This document shows, one piece after another, positions 45,666-54,594 of a stretch of DNA of 64,000 nt. Location of the stretch: positions 439,409-503,408 of the forward strand of contig CAXXOZ010000006.1 in the NCBI GenBank assembly GCA_963676435.2, written 5' to 3'. The notes beneath the pieces are model-generated. The model did no database searches. It saw only the letters and a program-made list of their open reading frames with translations, and was not told the DNA's origin. The stretch is from CAXXOZ01 sp963676435. Lineage in GTDB: Bacteria > Bacillota > Clostridia > Lachnospirales > Lachnospiraceae. The position numbers and the translations under genes were made by a program. How positions within the stretch are numbered: the first letter of the stretch is position 1; the number at the start of each line of letters is the position of its first letter.

Positions 45666-46456
45666 TATTTGCTTTTTCATTAACATTATTTGCTGGATTA
45701 GCAACAGGAATAGGAAGTTTACTATCAATTTTTACAAAAAGAACAAACACCAATTTTTTATCTGTAGCACTAGGGTTTTCAGCAGGTGTTATGATTTATG
45801 TTTCATTCGTAGAAATATTGGTAAAAGCAAAGGATTCATTAGTTATAGCCCTAGGTGAAAAAATGGGAACATGGGGAGCTGTAGGTGGGTTCTTTTTTGG
45901 TATTCTTGTCATCGCTGTAATTGATAAATTAATACCTTCTGCAGAAAATCCCCATGAAGTACATACCGTAGAAGAAATGGATGGAAAAAGTGAATCTCAT
46001 AAGTCAAACCTTATGAGAATGGGATTATTTACAGCACTTGCTATTGGAATACATAATTTTCCAGAAGGTCTTGCTACTTTTACGGCGGCATTAAGTGATC
46101 CAGACTTAGGTATACCTATTGCTGTAGCTATAGCAATTCATAACATTCCAGAAGGAATAGCTGTTGCAGTGCCGATTTTTTATGCTACAGGAAGTAAGCG
46201 AAAAGCATTTAGGTTGTCTTTCTTATCAGGACTCTCAGAACCTGTTGGAGCACTAATAGGATATTTAATATTATTTAGATTCTTTAATGATGTAATGTTC
46301 GGATTTATATTTGCCTCAGTAGCAGGTATAATGGTATATATATGTCTGGATGAGCTTTTACCATCAGCAAGAGAATATGGAAAGCACCACTTAGCCATGT
46401 ATGGCTTAATAGGAGGAATGGCTGTAATGGCATTGAGTTTATTGTTGTTTTTATAG
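45647..46456 (+). CDS. ZIP-family zinc transporter (ZupT-like)
   Basis: Divalent metal transporter with eight predicted helices in 269 residues. The metal sites are IHNFPEGLATFTAALSD and IHNIPEGIAVAVPIFYA, the H-N-x-P-E-G pair diagnostic of ZIP/GufA members. A short acidic and His-containing loop lies between (ENPHEVHTVEEMDG). It overlaps the zur 3' end, so it belongs to the same transcript and gives a second zinc route with lower energy cost. Confidence 0.88.
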   Translation: MDMGAVIFAFSLTLFAGLATGIGSLLSIFTKRTNTNFLSVALGFSAGVMIYVSFVEILVKAKDSLVIALGEKMGTWGAVGGFFFGILVIAVIDKLIPSAENPHEVHTVEEMDGKSESHKSNLMRMGLFTALAIGIHNFPEGLATFTAALSDPDLGIPIAVAIAIHNIPEGIAVAVPIFYATGSKRKAFRLSFLSGLSEPVGALIGYLILFRFFNDVMFGFIFASVAGIMVYICLDELLPSAREYGKHHLAMYGLIGGMAVMALSLLLFL

Positions 46457-46515
46457 TTACTGCTTGTAAGGAAATTTTAGAAAATGATTTTCGTCAGGCA
46501 CAGTAAGGAGAATAT

Positions 46516-47508
46516 ATGGAAGAATTATATTTAATTACAGGGGCAGCAGGTCATTTAGGCAGAGTAGTTACACAAAAGTTAATAAAAAACGGCAAAGAAG
46601 TACGCGCTTTAGTATTGCCAGGTGAAAAGCACATACCAAAACATGCCAAGATATATTATGGAGATGTGAGAGATGAAGAAAGTCTTGAATCATTTTTTGA
46701 GAATTCAGAAGAATATAATTTAGTAGTAATTCATTGTGCAGGAATTGTTTCAATAGCATCTAAGATAGACAAAGATTTATATGATGTAAATGTAGTTGGT
46801 ACAAATAACATAATAAATCTCTGTAAAAAACATAAAGTATCAAAAATGATATATGTTAGTTCCGTTCATGCTATTCCAGAAAAAGAAAAAGGACAAACAA
46901 TAAAAGAAATTAAAGATTTTAATCCAGATAATGTAATAGGAGCATATGCAAAAACAAAGTCTGAAGCAACAGCAAATGTTCTTCAAGCTGGAAAAGATGG
47001 ATTGAATGTATGTGTGGTACATCCTTCAGGAATTGCAGGACCATATGATTATGGTAGAGGTCACATTACTACTTTAGTTAGAGATTATTATAAAAAAAGA
47101 TTAACCTCGGGTATTAAGGGGGCATATGATTTCGTAGATGTAAGAGATGTAGCAGATGGAATACTTTCAGTATGCGAAAAAGGTGACGACGGAGAATGTT
47201 ATATACTTTCAAATAAATGTTTTCAAGTTAAAGAGATTCTTGATATGCTTCATGATATAACAGGGAAAGGCAAAATCAGAAGTTACTTACCTTTGTGGTT
47301 TGCAAAGGGTACAGCACCACTAGCAGAATTGTATTACAAAATATTAAGGCAGCCACCTTTATATACGACTTATTCAATATACACATTAAATACAAATGCA
47401 GATTTCTCTCATGAAAAGGCAACGAAGACCTTTGGTTATAAAACTAGAGATATGAAAGAAACCTTAATGGATACAGTATACTGGCTAAAGAAAATCGGCA
47501 AAATATAG
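46516..47508 (+). CDS. NAD-dependent epimerase/dehydratase-family protein
   Basis: Extended short-chain dehydrogenase of 330 residues. The Rossmann loop is LITGAAGHLGRVVTQKL. The catalytic Tyr and Lys lie in YAKTKSEATANVL, with Ser in MIYVSSVHAIPE. HPSGIAGPYDYGRGHITTL and FVDVRDVADGILSV fit the family. It resembles 3-beta-hydroxysteroid-dehydrogenase/dihydroflavonol-reductase-like members rather than sugar epimerases proper. GGAG precedes the ATG. Substrate unknown. Confidence 0.82.
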   Translation: MEELYLITGAAGHLGRVVTQKLIKNGKEVRALVLPGEKHIPKHAKIYYGDVRDEESLESFFENSEEYNLVVIHCAGIVSIASKIDKDLYDVNVVGTNNIINLCKKHKVSKMIYVSSVHAIPEKEKGQTIKEIKDFNPDNVIGAYAKTKSEATANVLQAGKDGLNVCVVHPSGIAGPYDYGRGHITTLVRDYYKKRLTSGIKGAYDFVDVRDVADGILSVCEKGDDGECYILSNKCFQVKEILDMLHDITGKGKIRSYLPLWFAKGTAPLAELYYKILRQPPLYTTYSIYTLNTNADFSHEKATKTFGYKTRDMKETLMDTVYWLKKIGKI

Positions 47509-47533
47509 ATAAATAAATTTGTGAGGAAGCTCA

Positions 47534-48910
47534 ATGAATATCAAAAAAACAGAACTTGATAATGTATTGATAATAGAAACAAAAATATTTGGAGATCATA
47601 GAGGTTGGTTTACTGAAAACTATAACAAGTCGGATTTTAGTGAGCATGGAATTGAAGCAGAATTTATTCAGGATAATCATTCAATGACTAAAAAGAAAGG
47701 AACTATAAGAGGTCTTCATTTTCAAAAATCACCGAAAACTCAATCCAAACTAATTCGATGTACCAGAGGAAAGGTTATGGATGTAATTGTTGATTTAAGA
47801 AAAGGTTCTCCTACATATAAAAAACATATAAAGATTGAGTTATCTGAAGAAAATATGAAACAGATACTTATTCCCAAAGGATTTGCTCATGGATTTCTAA
47901 CCCTTACAGATGATGTGGAAGTACAATACAAAGTTGATGAATATTATGATCCTAAATGGGATAGAGGAATTCGATTCGATGATCCAGATATAGGTATTGA
48001 TTGGGGAATAGAAAATCCTATTCTTTCTGAAAAAGACGCTGTAGCACCATTACTGAAAGATAGTGATTTCAATTTTAGCTTAAAATATTTAGTTACTGGA
48101 GCTAATGGTCAACTAGGAAATGAAATAGTAAATAAATTAAATGAAAATAAAATAAATAATATTGCTCCAAAAAGAGAAGAATTTGATATAACAAAAGAAG
48201 ACCAAGTGAAACAATTTATATTAGATAAAAAGCCAGATGTTATAATTCATTGTGCTGCATATACCTTAGTCGATGCTGCAGAAGATAACCAAGAAGCTTG
48301 CTATAAAGTAAATGTTGAAGGAACAAAATATTTAATTGAAGCAGCAAAAAAAATCGATGCTACCTTTGTATACATAAGTACAGATTATGTGTTTGATGGT
48401 TCTGGTGAGAATCCTTTTACAGAAAGTGATAATACTTCTCCAATTAATTATTATGGATATACCAAAGAATTAGGGGAAAAAACTGTTAGAAATGAAATTT
48501 ATAAACATTTTATAATCAGAACATCCTGGGTATATGGTGAAAACGGAAATAACTTTGTGAAGACTATGCTGAATCTGGCAACTTCAAATGATGAAATAAA
48601 AGTAGTAGATGATCAAATTGGATCACCAACATATTCAAGTGACCTTGCGGAATTTATAATTAAGTTGATTCAGACAAATAACTTTGGAACCTATCATGGA
48701 ATTAATGAAGGTTATGTAAGTTGGTATGAATTTGCAAAAAAGATATTTGAATTAGCAAAATCACCAGTTAAAGTGACTCCAATAACTTCAGAGGAATACA
48801 AAACAAAAGCAAAAAGACCAAGAAACTCAAGATTATCAAATATTAATAATAAAGTATACACTTTTTCTACATGGCAGGATGCTTTGGAGAGATTTCTATT
48901 AAAAGATTAA
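47534..48910 (+). CDS. rfbCD: Fused dTDP-4-dehydrorhamnose 3,5-epimerase and reductase (RfbC-RfbD)
   Basis: Two steps of dTDP-L-rhamnose synthesis in one 458-residue chain. Residues ~1-180 are RmlC (FGDHRGWFTENYNKSDFSEH, GTIRGLHFQKSPKTQSKLIR with the active His, IPKGFAHGFLTLTDDVEVQY). Residues ~185-458 are RmlD (YLVTGANGQLGNEIVNKL, CAAYTLVDAAEDNQEACYKV, YYGYTKELGEKTVRNE with Tyr/Lys). The two enzymes are usually separate. No rfbA or rfbB is in the window. GAGGAAG precedes the ATG. Confidence 0.92.
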   Translation: MNIKKTELDNVLIIETKIFGDHRGWFTENYNKSDFSEHGIEAEFIQDNHSMTKKKGTIRGLHFQKSPKTQSKLIRCTRGKVMDVIVDLRKGSPTYKKHIKIELSEENMKQILIPKGFAHGFLTLTDDVEVQYKVDEYYDPKWDRGIRFDDPDIGIDWGIENPILSEKDAVAPLLKDSDFNFSLKYLVTGANGQLGNEIVNKLNENKINNIAPKREEFDITKEDQVKQFILDKKPDVIIHCAAYTLVDAAEDNQEACYKVNVEGTKYLIEAAKKIDATFVYISTDYVFDGSGENPFTESDNTSPINYYGYTKELGEKTVRNEIYKHFIIRTSWVYGENGNNFVKTMLNLATSNDEIKVVDDQIGSPTYSSDLAEFIIKLIQTNNFGTYHGINEGYVSWYEFAKKIFELAKSPVKVTPITSEEYKTKAKRPRNSRLSNINNKVYTFSTWQDALERFLLKD

Positions 48911-48942
48911 GAAAGTTTTTATAAGAAAGGAAGTTGAAGAGT

Positions 48943-49698
48943 ATGTTTGATTTAAAAGGAAGAGTAGCAGTAGTTACAGGAGCATCAGCAGGTCTAGGAA
49001 GACAATTTGCACTGGCACTAGCTCGTCAGGGTGCAGATATAGCTATTATGGCAAGAAGAAAAGAAAAATTAGAATTAGTAGCTAAAGAAGTTGAAGAACT
49101 TGGTGTTAAATGCTTTGTTGTCCCTTGTGATGTAACTAAATTAGAAGATATAAAAAGAAGTGTTGAAGAAATAAAGTCTGAATATGGAAAATTTGATATA
49201 TTAGTAAATAATGCTGGAGGTGGTTCAGTTGCGCCTTTAGTTGAATTTAGTGATGAAGACTGGCAAAAAAACATTGATTTAGATTTAACTGCAGTATTCA
49301 GATGTATGAGAGAATTCGGAGCAGAAATGATCAAGAATGGCTATGGTAGGATAATTAACATTGCTTCTATTCTTGGTTTGGTAGGAATTCCAGATATACC
49401 TGTTGTTGGGTATCAGGCGGCAAAAGGAGGAGTTGTAAATTTAACTCGTGCAGGTGCTGCTGAATGGGCAAAAACAGGGGTTACTGTAAATGCAATAGCA
49501 CCTGGATTTTTTGCATCAGAAGCAAATAGTAAAGAAGCAATGGAAACAATGGAAGGTTTTATCAAAAAAAACACTCCGATGGAAAGAGCCGGTATGGAGG
49601 GCGAACTAGACTCAGCAATTATATTTTTAGCAGCTGATGAATCAACTTATATAACTGGTAGTATAGTTACTTGTGACGGTGGTTGGACGGCAGTATAA
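48943..49698 (+). CDS. Short-chain dehydrogenase/reductase (FabG-like)
   Basis: Classical SDR of 251 residues. The cofactor loop is VAVVTGASAGLGRQFALAL, the NNAG motif is ILVNNAGGGSVAP, the catalytic Ser is in INIASILGLVG, and Tyr/Lys in YQAAKGGVVNLTRA. PGFFASEANSKEAMETM and TGSIVTCDGGWTAV are family hallmarks. It could reduce a sugar acid (gluconate 5-dehydrogenase type) or a ketoacyl group. The start at 48943 is after AAAGGAAG. Confidence 0.9.
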   Translation: MFDLKGRVAVVTGASAGLGRQFALALARQGADIAIMARRKEKLELVAKEVEELGVKCFVVPCDVTKLEDIKRSVEEIKSEYGKFDILVNNAGGGSVAPLVEFSDEDWQKNIDLDLTAVFRCMREFGAEMIKNGYGRIINIASILGLVGIPDIPVVGYQAAKGGVVNLTRAGAAEWAKTGVTVNAIAPGFFASEANSKEAMETMEGFIKKNTPMERAGMEGELDSAIIFLAADESTYITGSIVTCDGGWTAV

Positions 49699-49717
49699 AG
49701 AATATAATTTAAAAAAT

Positions 49718-49762
49718 AAAAAACCGAATTCTTTCATAAAGATGGAATTCGTTTTTTTTATT
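49718..49762 (+). terminator. Rho-independent terminator after the SDR gene
   Basis: CGAATTC and GAATTCG close a stem around a 13-base loop containing a small inner pairing (CTTT/AAAG), followed by eight T residues. Confidence 0.75.
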
Positions 49763-49806
49763 AGATTTAAATTTATTAAAGTCATTAATGAATCTTAAAT
49801 AAAAAA

Positions 49807-50238
49807 CTATTCACTATTTTCCTTTTTTAAATATTTCATAGCAAGCTCTTCTTTTAAGCTACTATCATTAGTTGTTCCTTTTTCTTTAGCGATGCGATAG
49901 TATTCGCATTTATAGTCTATAAGTTCAAGTGATTTTTGTAGTAATGCTATTTGCTTTTCGGTTTTTTTCTTTTGCTCTACGAAGAGATCATAGCGCTTAT
50001 CAATAGTTGAATCACCGATTACACACCATTCAAAAAAGGTTTTTATATCTTTCAATGCCATACCTGTAGACTTTAAGCATTCTATCATTTTTAGAACTTC
50101 AATATCTGAATCATCAAAAACTCTTATATTTCCCTGAGTTCTGTCTACAAGGGGTAGTAGTCCTTCTTTATCATAATAACGCAATGTTGAAATTGATATA
50201 TTTAATATTTTTGAGACTTCTCCAATTGAATATGTCAT
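49807..50238 (-). CDS. MerR-family transcriptional regulator
   Basis: A 143-residue regulator. The N-terminal helix-turn-helix with wing reads YSIGEVSKILNISISTLRYY and DKEGLLPLVDRTQGNIRVF. A dimerisation coiled coil follows at about residues 75-120. No cysteine cluster for metal binding is seen, so an organic or redox signal is more likely. It is divergent from the DUF3737-like gene, and the ~140-base gap contains TTGACC-x-x-AAGTTAGG-type dyads suited to MerR control. Confidence 0.88.
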   Translation of the reverse strand: MTYSIGEVSKILNISISTLRYYDKEGLLPLVDRTQGNIRVFDDSDIEVLKMIECLKSTGMALKDIKTFFEWCVIGDSTIDKRYDLFVEQKKKTEKQIALLQKSLELIDYKCEYYRIAKEKGTTNDSSLKEELAMKYLKKENSE

Positions 50239-50378
50239 AAATTTTACCTCCGAATAAAAAAAGTATTGACCTAAAGTTAGGTTTAGGAATTAATATGTAT
50301 TTATAATACTTTAATATCAAGAAATTTGCAAGTATTTGTTTAAATTATAGTTAGATTTTTAAAAGGAAAGGAAGAAAC

Positions 50379-51239
50379 ATGTTGAGATATAATGAAGAAA
50401 AGTTTACAGGAGAAAGAGCTCTTTTCCAAAGTACAGATTTAGAAATAGATTCATGTATTTTTGATGATGGGGAGTCACCTTTAAAAGAAAGTAGAAATTT
50501 AATAATCAAAAATAGTTCATTTAAATGGAAATACCCACTTTGGTACTGCCATAATGTTAAGGTTACAGATAGCATTATGTTTGAAATGGCAAGAGCAGGA
50601 ATTTGGTATACAGATAATATAACTATGAAAGATATTACAATTCAGGCACCAAAGGCATTTAGAAGAAGTAATAAGATTAAGCTAGAAAACATAGTAATGT
50701 CGGATGCTAGTGAAACATTATGGAATTGTAGTGAAGTAAAATTAACAAATGTAACGGCAAAAGGTGACTACTTTGCAATGGGAAGTTCTGATATTGAAAT
50801 CGATGGATTTACTTTAGTTGGAAATTATGGCTTTGATGGTGTTAAAAACCTTACAATAAGAAATGCAAAACTGCTTACAAAGGATGCTTTTTGGAATTGT
50901 GAGAATGTTACAGTATATGATTCACATATATCAGGAGAGTATATCGGATGGAATTCAAAAAACGTTACATTTATAAACTGTACAGTTGAAAGTAATCAAG
51001 GAATGTGTTATATGGAAAATCTTGTTATGAAAGACTGTAAAGTTTTAAATACAGATTTAGCCTTTGAATATTCGACAGTTGATGTTACAGCAACAGGCAA
51101 AATAGACAGTGTGAAAAATCCATATTCAGGTAAAATATTTGCAAATGATATAGGTGAAATCATTTTTGATAATCCAGAGATGGAAGCATCGAATACCGAA
51201 ATAGTAAATAATGGAAAAATAATTTCAGTTGCAGTATAA
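50379..51239 (+). CDS. DUF3737-family parallel beta-helix protein
   Basis: A 286-residue protein beginning MLRYNEEKFTGERALFQSTD. It is made of short repeats of the type N-(V/I)-x-(V/I)-x-(D/N)-S (NLIIKNSSF, NVKVTDSIMF, NLTIRNAKLL, NVTFINCTVE), which stack as a right-handed parallel beta-helix. W-Y/W-N-C-repeats (WYCHNV, WNCSEV, WNCENV) recur. This matches DUF3737 proteins of anaerobes, of unknown activity. No signal peptide is seen. It has AAAGGAAAGG and forms a probable operon with the MalY-like gene. Confidence 0.8.
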   Translation: MLRYNEEKFTGERALFQSTDLEIDSCIFDDGESPLKESRNLIIKNSSFKWKYPLWYCHNVKVTDSIMFEMARAGIWYTDNITMKDITIQAPKAFRRSNKIKLENIVMSDASETLWNCSEVKLTNVTAKGDYFAMGSSDIEIDGFTLVGNYGFDGVKNLTIRNAKLLTKDAFWNCENVTVYDSHISGEYIGWNSKNVTFINCTVESNQGMCYMENLVMKDCKVLNTDLAFEYSTVDVTATGKIDSVKNPYSGKIFANDIGEIIFDNPEMEASNTEIVNNGKIISVAV

Positions 51240-51265
51240 TTATGAAAAAATAGTAGGAGATGTTT

Positions 51266-52444
51266 ATGTTTAATTTTAATGAAATTATTGAAAGAAAAAA
51301 TACAAACTCACTTAAATGGGATGTAAAAGAAAATGAATTACCTATGTGGGTCGCTGATATGGACTTTAAAACAGCCCCAGTTGTAATCAATGCAATTAAA
51401 GAAAAAGCTGAAAGTGGTATTTTTGGATATTCGATAGTATCAGAAGAATGGAAACAATCTATAAAAAATTGGTGGAAAGACAGACACAACTTTGAAATAA
51501 ATAAAGACTGGATTATTTTTTCTACGGGTGTATTGCCAACTATTTCATGTGCAGTTAAAAGGCTTACAAATACAGGAGATCAAGTTATAGTTCAAACTCC
51601 GGTGTATGATATGTTCTTTAACAGTATAGTTAATCATGGAAGATGGGCAGTCGAAAATGAATTAAAATATGATGGGAAATCATATTCAATAGATTTTAAA
51701 GATTTAGAAGAAAAATTAGCAAATCCAATAACTACAATGATGTTATTATGCAATCCTCAAAATCCGTCAGGAAATATATGGTCAAAAAAAGACCTGGAAA
51801 AAATAGGAGATCTTTGTGAAAAATATCATGTAACAGTTATATCCGATGAGATACATTGTGATCTAACTGAACCAGGTTTAGAGTATATTCCATTTGCTTC
51901 AGTTTCTGAAAAATGCGCAAAAATCAGTCTAACCTGCATTTCAGCGACTAAAGCATTTAATATAGCTGGATTACAAACATCAGCAGTTGTTATTCCCTCA
52001 GAAGAATTATTTCAAAAAATGGAAAGAGGTTTGAACTCAGATGAAATTGCAGAGCCAAATGCATTTGCTATAGATGCAGTAGTTGCAGCATTTAATCATG
52101 GTGGAGAATGGCTCGATACTCTTAGAGTATACCTTCATGAAAGTAAAAAAATGGTTTATAGATTTTTAGAAAAAGAAATTCCGAAAATAAAATGTATTAA
52201 ATCTCAATCAACATATTTATTATGGATTGATTGTAAAGAACTAACTTCTAATACTACAAGTTTTTGCAAATTTTTAAGGAAAGAAACAGGGTTGTTTTTA
52301 TCAGAAGGTGAAAAATACAGAGGGAATGGTGAAGGATTTATAAGACTTAATATAGCCTGCCCACACTCAATCCTGAGCGAGGGATTAAGAAGGTTAAAGC
52401 AGGGAGTAGAAGCATACGAAAAGATTATGAAAGAAGGCTTATAG
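51266..52444 (+). CDS. patB: MalY/PatB-family cystathionine beta-lyase / aminotransferase
   Basis: PLP enzyme of 392 residues that cleaves C-S bonds, usually cystathionine or cysteine conjugates. It starts MFNFNEIIERKNTNSLKWDV with the MalY hallmark MWVADMDFKTAP. Further landmarks are STGVLPTISCAVKRLT, NPQNPSGNIWSKKDL, SDEIHCDLTEPG and the PLP Lys in ISATKAFNIAGLQTSAVV. The start at 51266 follows AGGAGA. It is convergent with the next gene, which overlaps its 3' end by a few bases. Confidence 0.92.
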   Translation: MFNFNEIIERKNTNSLKWDVKENELPMWVADMDFKTAPVVINAIKEKAESGIFGYSIVSEEWKQSIKNWWKDRHNFEINKDWIIFSTGVLPTISCAVKRLTNTGDQVIVQTPVYDMFFNSIVNHGRWAVENELKYDGKSYSIDFKDLEEKLANPITTMMLLCNPQNPSGNIWSKKDLEKIGDLCEKYHVTVISDEIHCDLTEPGLEYIPFASVSEKCAKISLTCISATKAFNIAGLQTSAVVIPSEELFQKMERGLNSDEIAEPNAFAIDAVVAAFNHGGEWLDTLRVYLHESKKMVYRFLEKEIPKIKCIKSQSTYLLWIDCKELTSNTTSFCKFLRKETGLFLSEGEKYRGNGEGFIRLNIACPHSILSEGLRRLKQGVEAYEKIMKEGL

Positions 52445-53599
52445 TTTTTCTTTTCGCTCTGTTTTATCAATATACATAAGTGAGTCTGTTATTTGAATTA
52501 AGTCTTCAAGGTTATATTTGGAGCAGTCTTCTACATATAAAGAACCAAAACTTAAACTGACATTATAAGGAAGATTAGCTGAATACTCAACAAGATTTTC
52601 TTCGACTCTTTTTATGTATGTTTTTCCAATGTCTGCTGTAGTTTCTATTATTACAAAAAATTCATCTCCTCCATAACGACAAACAAAATCTTCTCTTCTA
52701 GAATTTGAAATCAAAATCTTTGATACATCTTTTAATACTTTGTCACCGATAGCGTGGCCATATATGTCATTGATTTTTTTGAAATCATTTACATCTGTAA
52801 TAATAACAGTAAAAGGTTCTTCGGCCCTTAACTTAAACTGCAGTCTTTTATCCATTAGTACTCTAGAGCTTAAATTTGTCAAAGGATCTTTTAGTTGTTC
52901 ATCTCTTTCCAAGATAAAAAATGCTATAAATAATGATAGTGTATATGCTGGTATACCTAATGAAAGTCCATAAAAAATCATTTGTAAAATAGCACCAAGG
53001 ACCGGTAGCAAAGTTAAAGCTAATATAGCCTGAGTAATTCGTCCAGTTATCATTTTTTTATTTCTAAAAAAATATACTATAGCAATACCTGTTACAAAAA
53101 AAGCAAATAAATTTCCAATATAAGTAGCAATTCCCCTATGATATACATTAGAAGCATCTATACTAAATAGGAATCCATCACTAAAAAGATTAATTATCAT
53201 AAAAATTATATTTAAATAAACAGGTGATAAAAAGAATAAAAATGCTTTTAAATTTATACTTTTTGAAACAAAGATTTTATAGTCTAGATATCTAAGTCCA
53301 AAAGCAACAGGTAATATATTAAAAGTTAGAAAAAATGCATTGGATATATAATGAATTTTTATGAAGCCTTCATTATTAGGAACAGCTACAAACCAGGCTA
53401 TAACCTCCCAGAAAGCAACAAAAATAACTGAAAGTATAAACCATCTTAAAAGACTTGTTGAGTGGCTTCCAATTGATAGTTTTCTACGCAAAAAAATATA
53501 CATGATAAGATTTATTAGAATACAAAAAATCAATAGATCGGTATATACTATATTGTTTATGTAGAACATATAAGTCTCCTTTAAAAAGAACAAGATCAT
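52439..53599 (-). CDS. Membrane-bound GGDEF diguanylate cyclase
   Basis: A 386-residue protein with about seven to eight transmembrane helices in residues 1-220 and a C-terminal GGDEF domain from about 230. The domain reads DPLTNLSSRVLMDKRLQFKL, VNDFKKINDIYGHAIGDKVL and the active loop CRYGGDEFFVIIE. No clear I-site RxxD is visible just upstream of the loop. It would synthesise c-di-GMP in response to a membrane signal. Monocistronic on this strand; AAGGAGA precedes the ATG. Confidence 0.9.
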   Translation of the reverse strand: MILFFLKETYMFYINNIVYTDLLIFCILINLIMYIFLRRKLSIGSHSTSLLRWFILSVIFVAFWEVIAWFVAVPNNEGFIKIHYISNAFFLTFNILPVAFGLRYLDYKIFVSKSINLKAFLFFLSPVYLNIIFMIINLFSDGFLFSIDASNVYHRGIATYIGNLFAFFVTGIAIVYFFRNKKMITGRITQAILALTLLPVLGAILQMIFYGLSLGIPAYTLSLFIAFFILERDEQLKDPLTNLSSRVLMDKRLQFKLRAEEPFTVIITDVNDFKKINDIYGHAIGDKVLKDVSKILISNSRREDFVCRYGGDEFFVIIETTADIGKTYIKRVEENLVEYSANLPYNVSLSFGSLYVEDCSKYNLEDLIQITDSLMYIDKTERKEKL

Positions 53600-53702
53600 T
53601 ATAAATTATTATACGATAAATATAAAAAAAGGAAAAGAGAAAATTTGATTGATAATAAATAAATATATAGTTAATATAGAAATGTGAAAGGAAACATATT
53701 CT

Positions 53703-54521
53703 ATGAAAAAAAAGATTATAATATTAACTATGATATTTATTTTTTTGATTATTTTTTTATGGTGTCAAAATAATTATCTAGTGATTTCAAACTATACTTA
53801 TTACAGTGAAAAAGTGCCTGATGAATTTGATGGATTTAAAATCGTTCAGATTTCTGATCTTCATAATAAAGAATTTGGGAATAATAATAAAAGGTTAATT
53901 GAAAAAATAAAAAAACTCGCTCCTGATATAATAGTTTACACAGGAGATATGGTTGACTCAAAAAAATCAGATTTAGAAGTATTGTTTGATTTTGCAAGGC
54001 AAAGTGTAGAAATATGTCCTGTATATTTTGTTCAAGGAAATCATGAAGTTTGGTTAGATAAAGATGATAATGAAAAATTATTGAAAGTTTTAGATGAAAT
54101 AGGTGTAGAATGTCTAGAAAATCAGTATATAAGTATTAACAAAAGTAATAGCAGTATTGGGGTAATAGGTTTAAATGATTTAAATCTGAATGATGGTACA
54201 TTAGAAAAACTCATAATAAATAGGCCAGAAGAGAGTTTGAAAATAGTTTTAGCCCATGAACCACAGTATTTTGAGGAGTATTGTAAGAATAGTGTGGATA
54301 TTGTTTTTTGTGGCCATGCTCATGGTGGACAATTCAGATTGCCATTTATTGGTGGTTTGATTGCACCAGACCAGGAATTTCCTCCCGAATACACATATGG
54401 GGAATACGAAAATCAACAGACAAAAATGTATGTTAGCAGGGCTCTTGGAAACAGTGTTATTCCTATAAGACTGTTTAATTTACCTGAAATAGTATGTGTT
54501 GAGCTAAAAACAGTAGATTAA
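53703..54521 (+). CDS. Membrane-anchored metallophosphoesterase (YkuE/YaeI-like)
   Basis: Calcineurin-like phosphoesterase of 272 residues with an N-terminal membrane anchor (about residues 4-21). The metal motifs are all present: VQISDLHNKEFG, VYTGDMVDSKKS, VQGNHEVWLDKDD and DIVFCGHAHGGQFRLPF. Homologues such as YkuE or LpxG-like enzymes act on membrane lipids or undecaprenyl-type substrates on the outer face. AAAGGAAA precedes the ATG. Confidence 0.9.
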   Translation: MKKKIIILTMIFIFLIIFLWCQNNYLVISNYTYYSEKVPDEFDGFKIVQISDLHNKEFGNNNKRLIEKIKKLAPDIIVYTGDMVDSKKSDLEVLFDFARQSVEICPVYFVQGNHEVWLDKDDNEKLLKVLDEIGVECLENQYISINKSNSSIGVIGLNDLNLNDGTLEKLIINRPEESLKIVLAHEPQYFEEYCKNSVDIVFCGHAHGGQFRLPFIGGLIAPDQEFPPEYTYGEYENQQTKMYVSRALGNSVIPIRLFNLPEIVCVELKTVD

Positions 54522-54594
54522 CTAAAATACTGGTTGTGGGATATTTCCTAATGAAGTAAAATATAAATCAGTATAAGAAAAAAGGAAATTAAAG

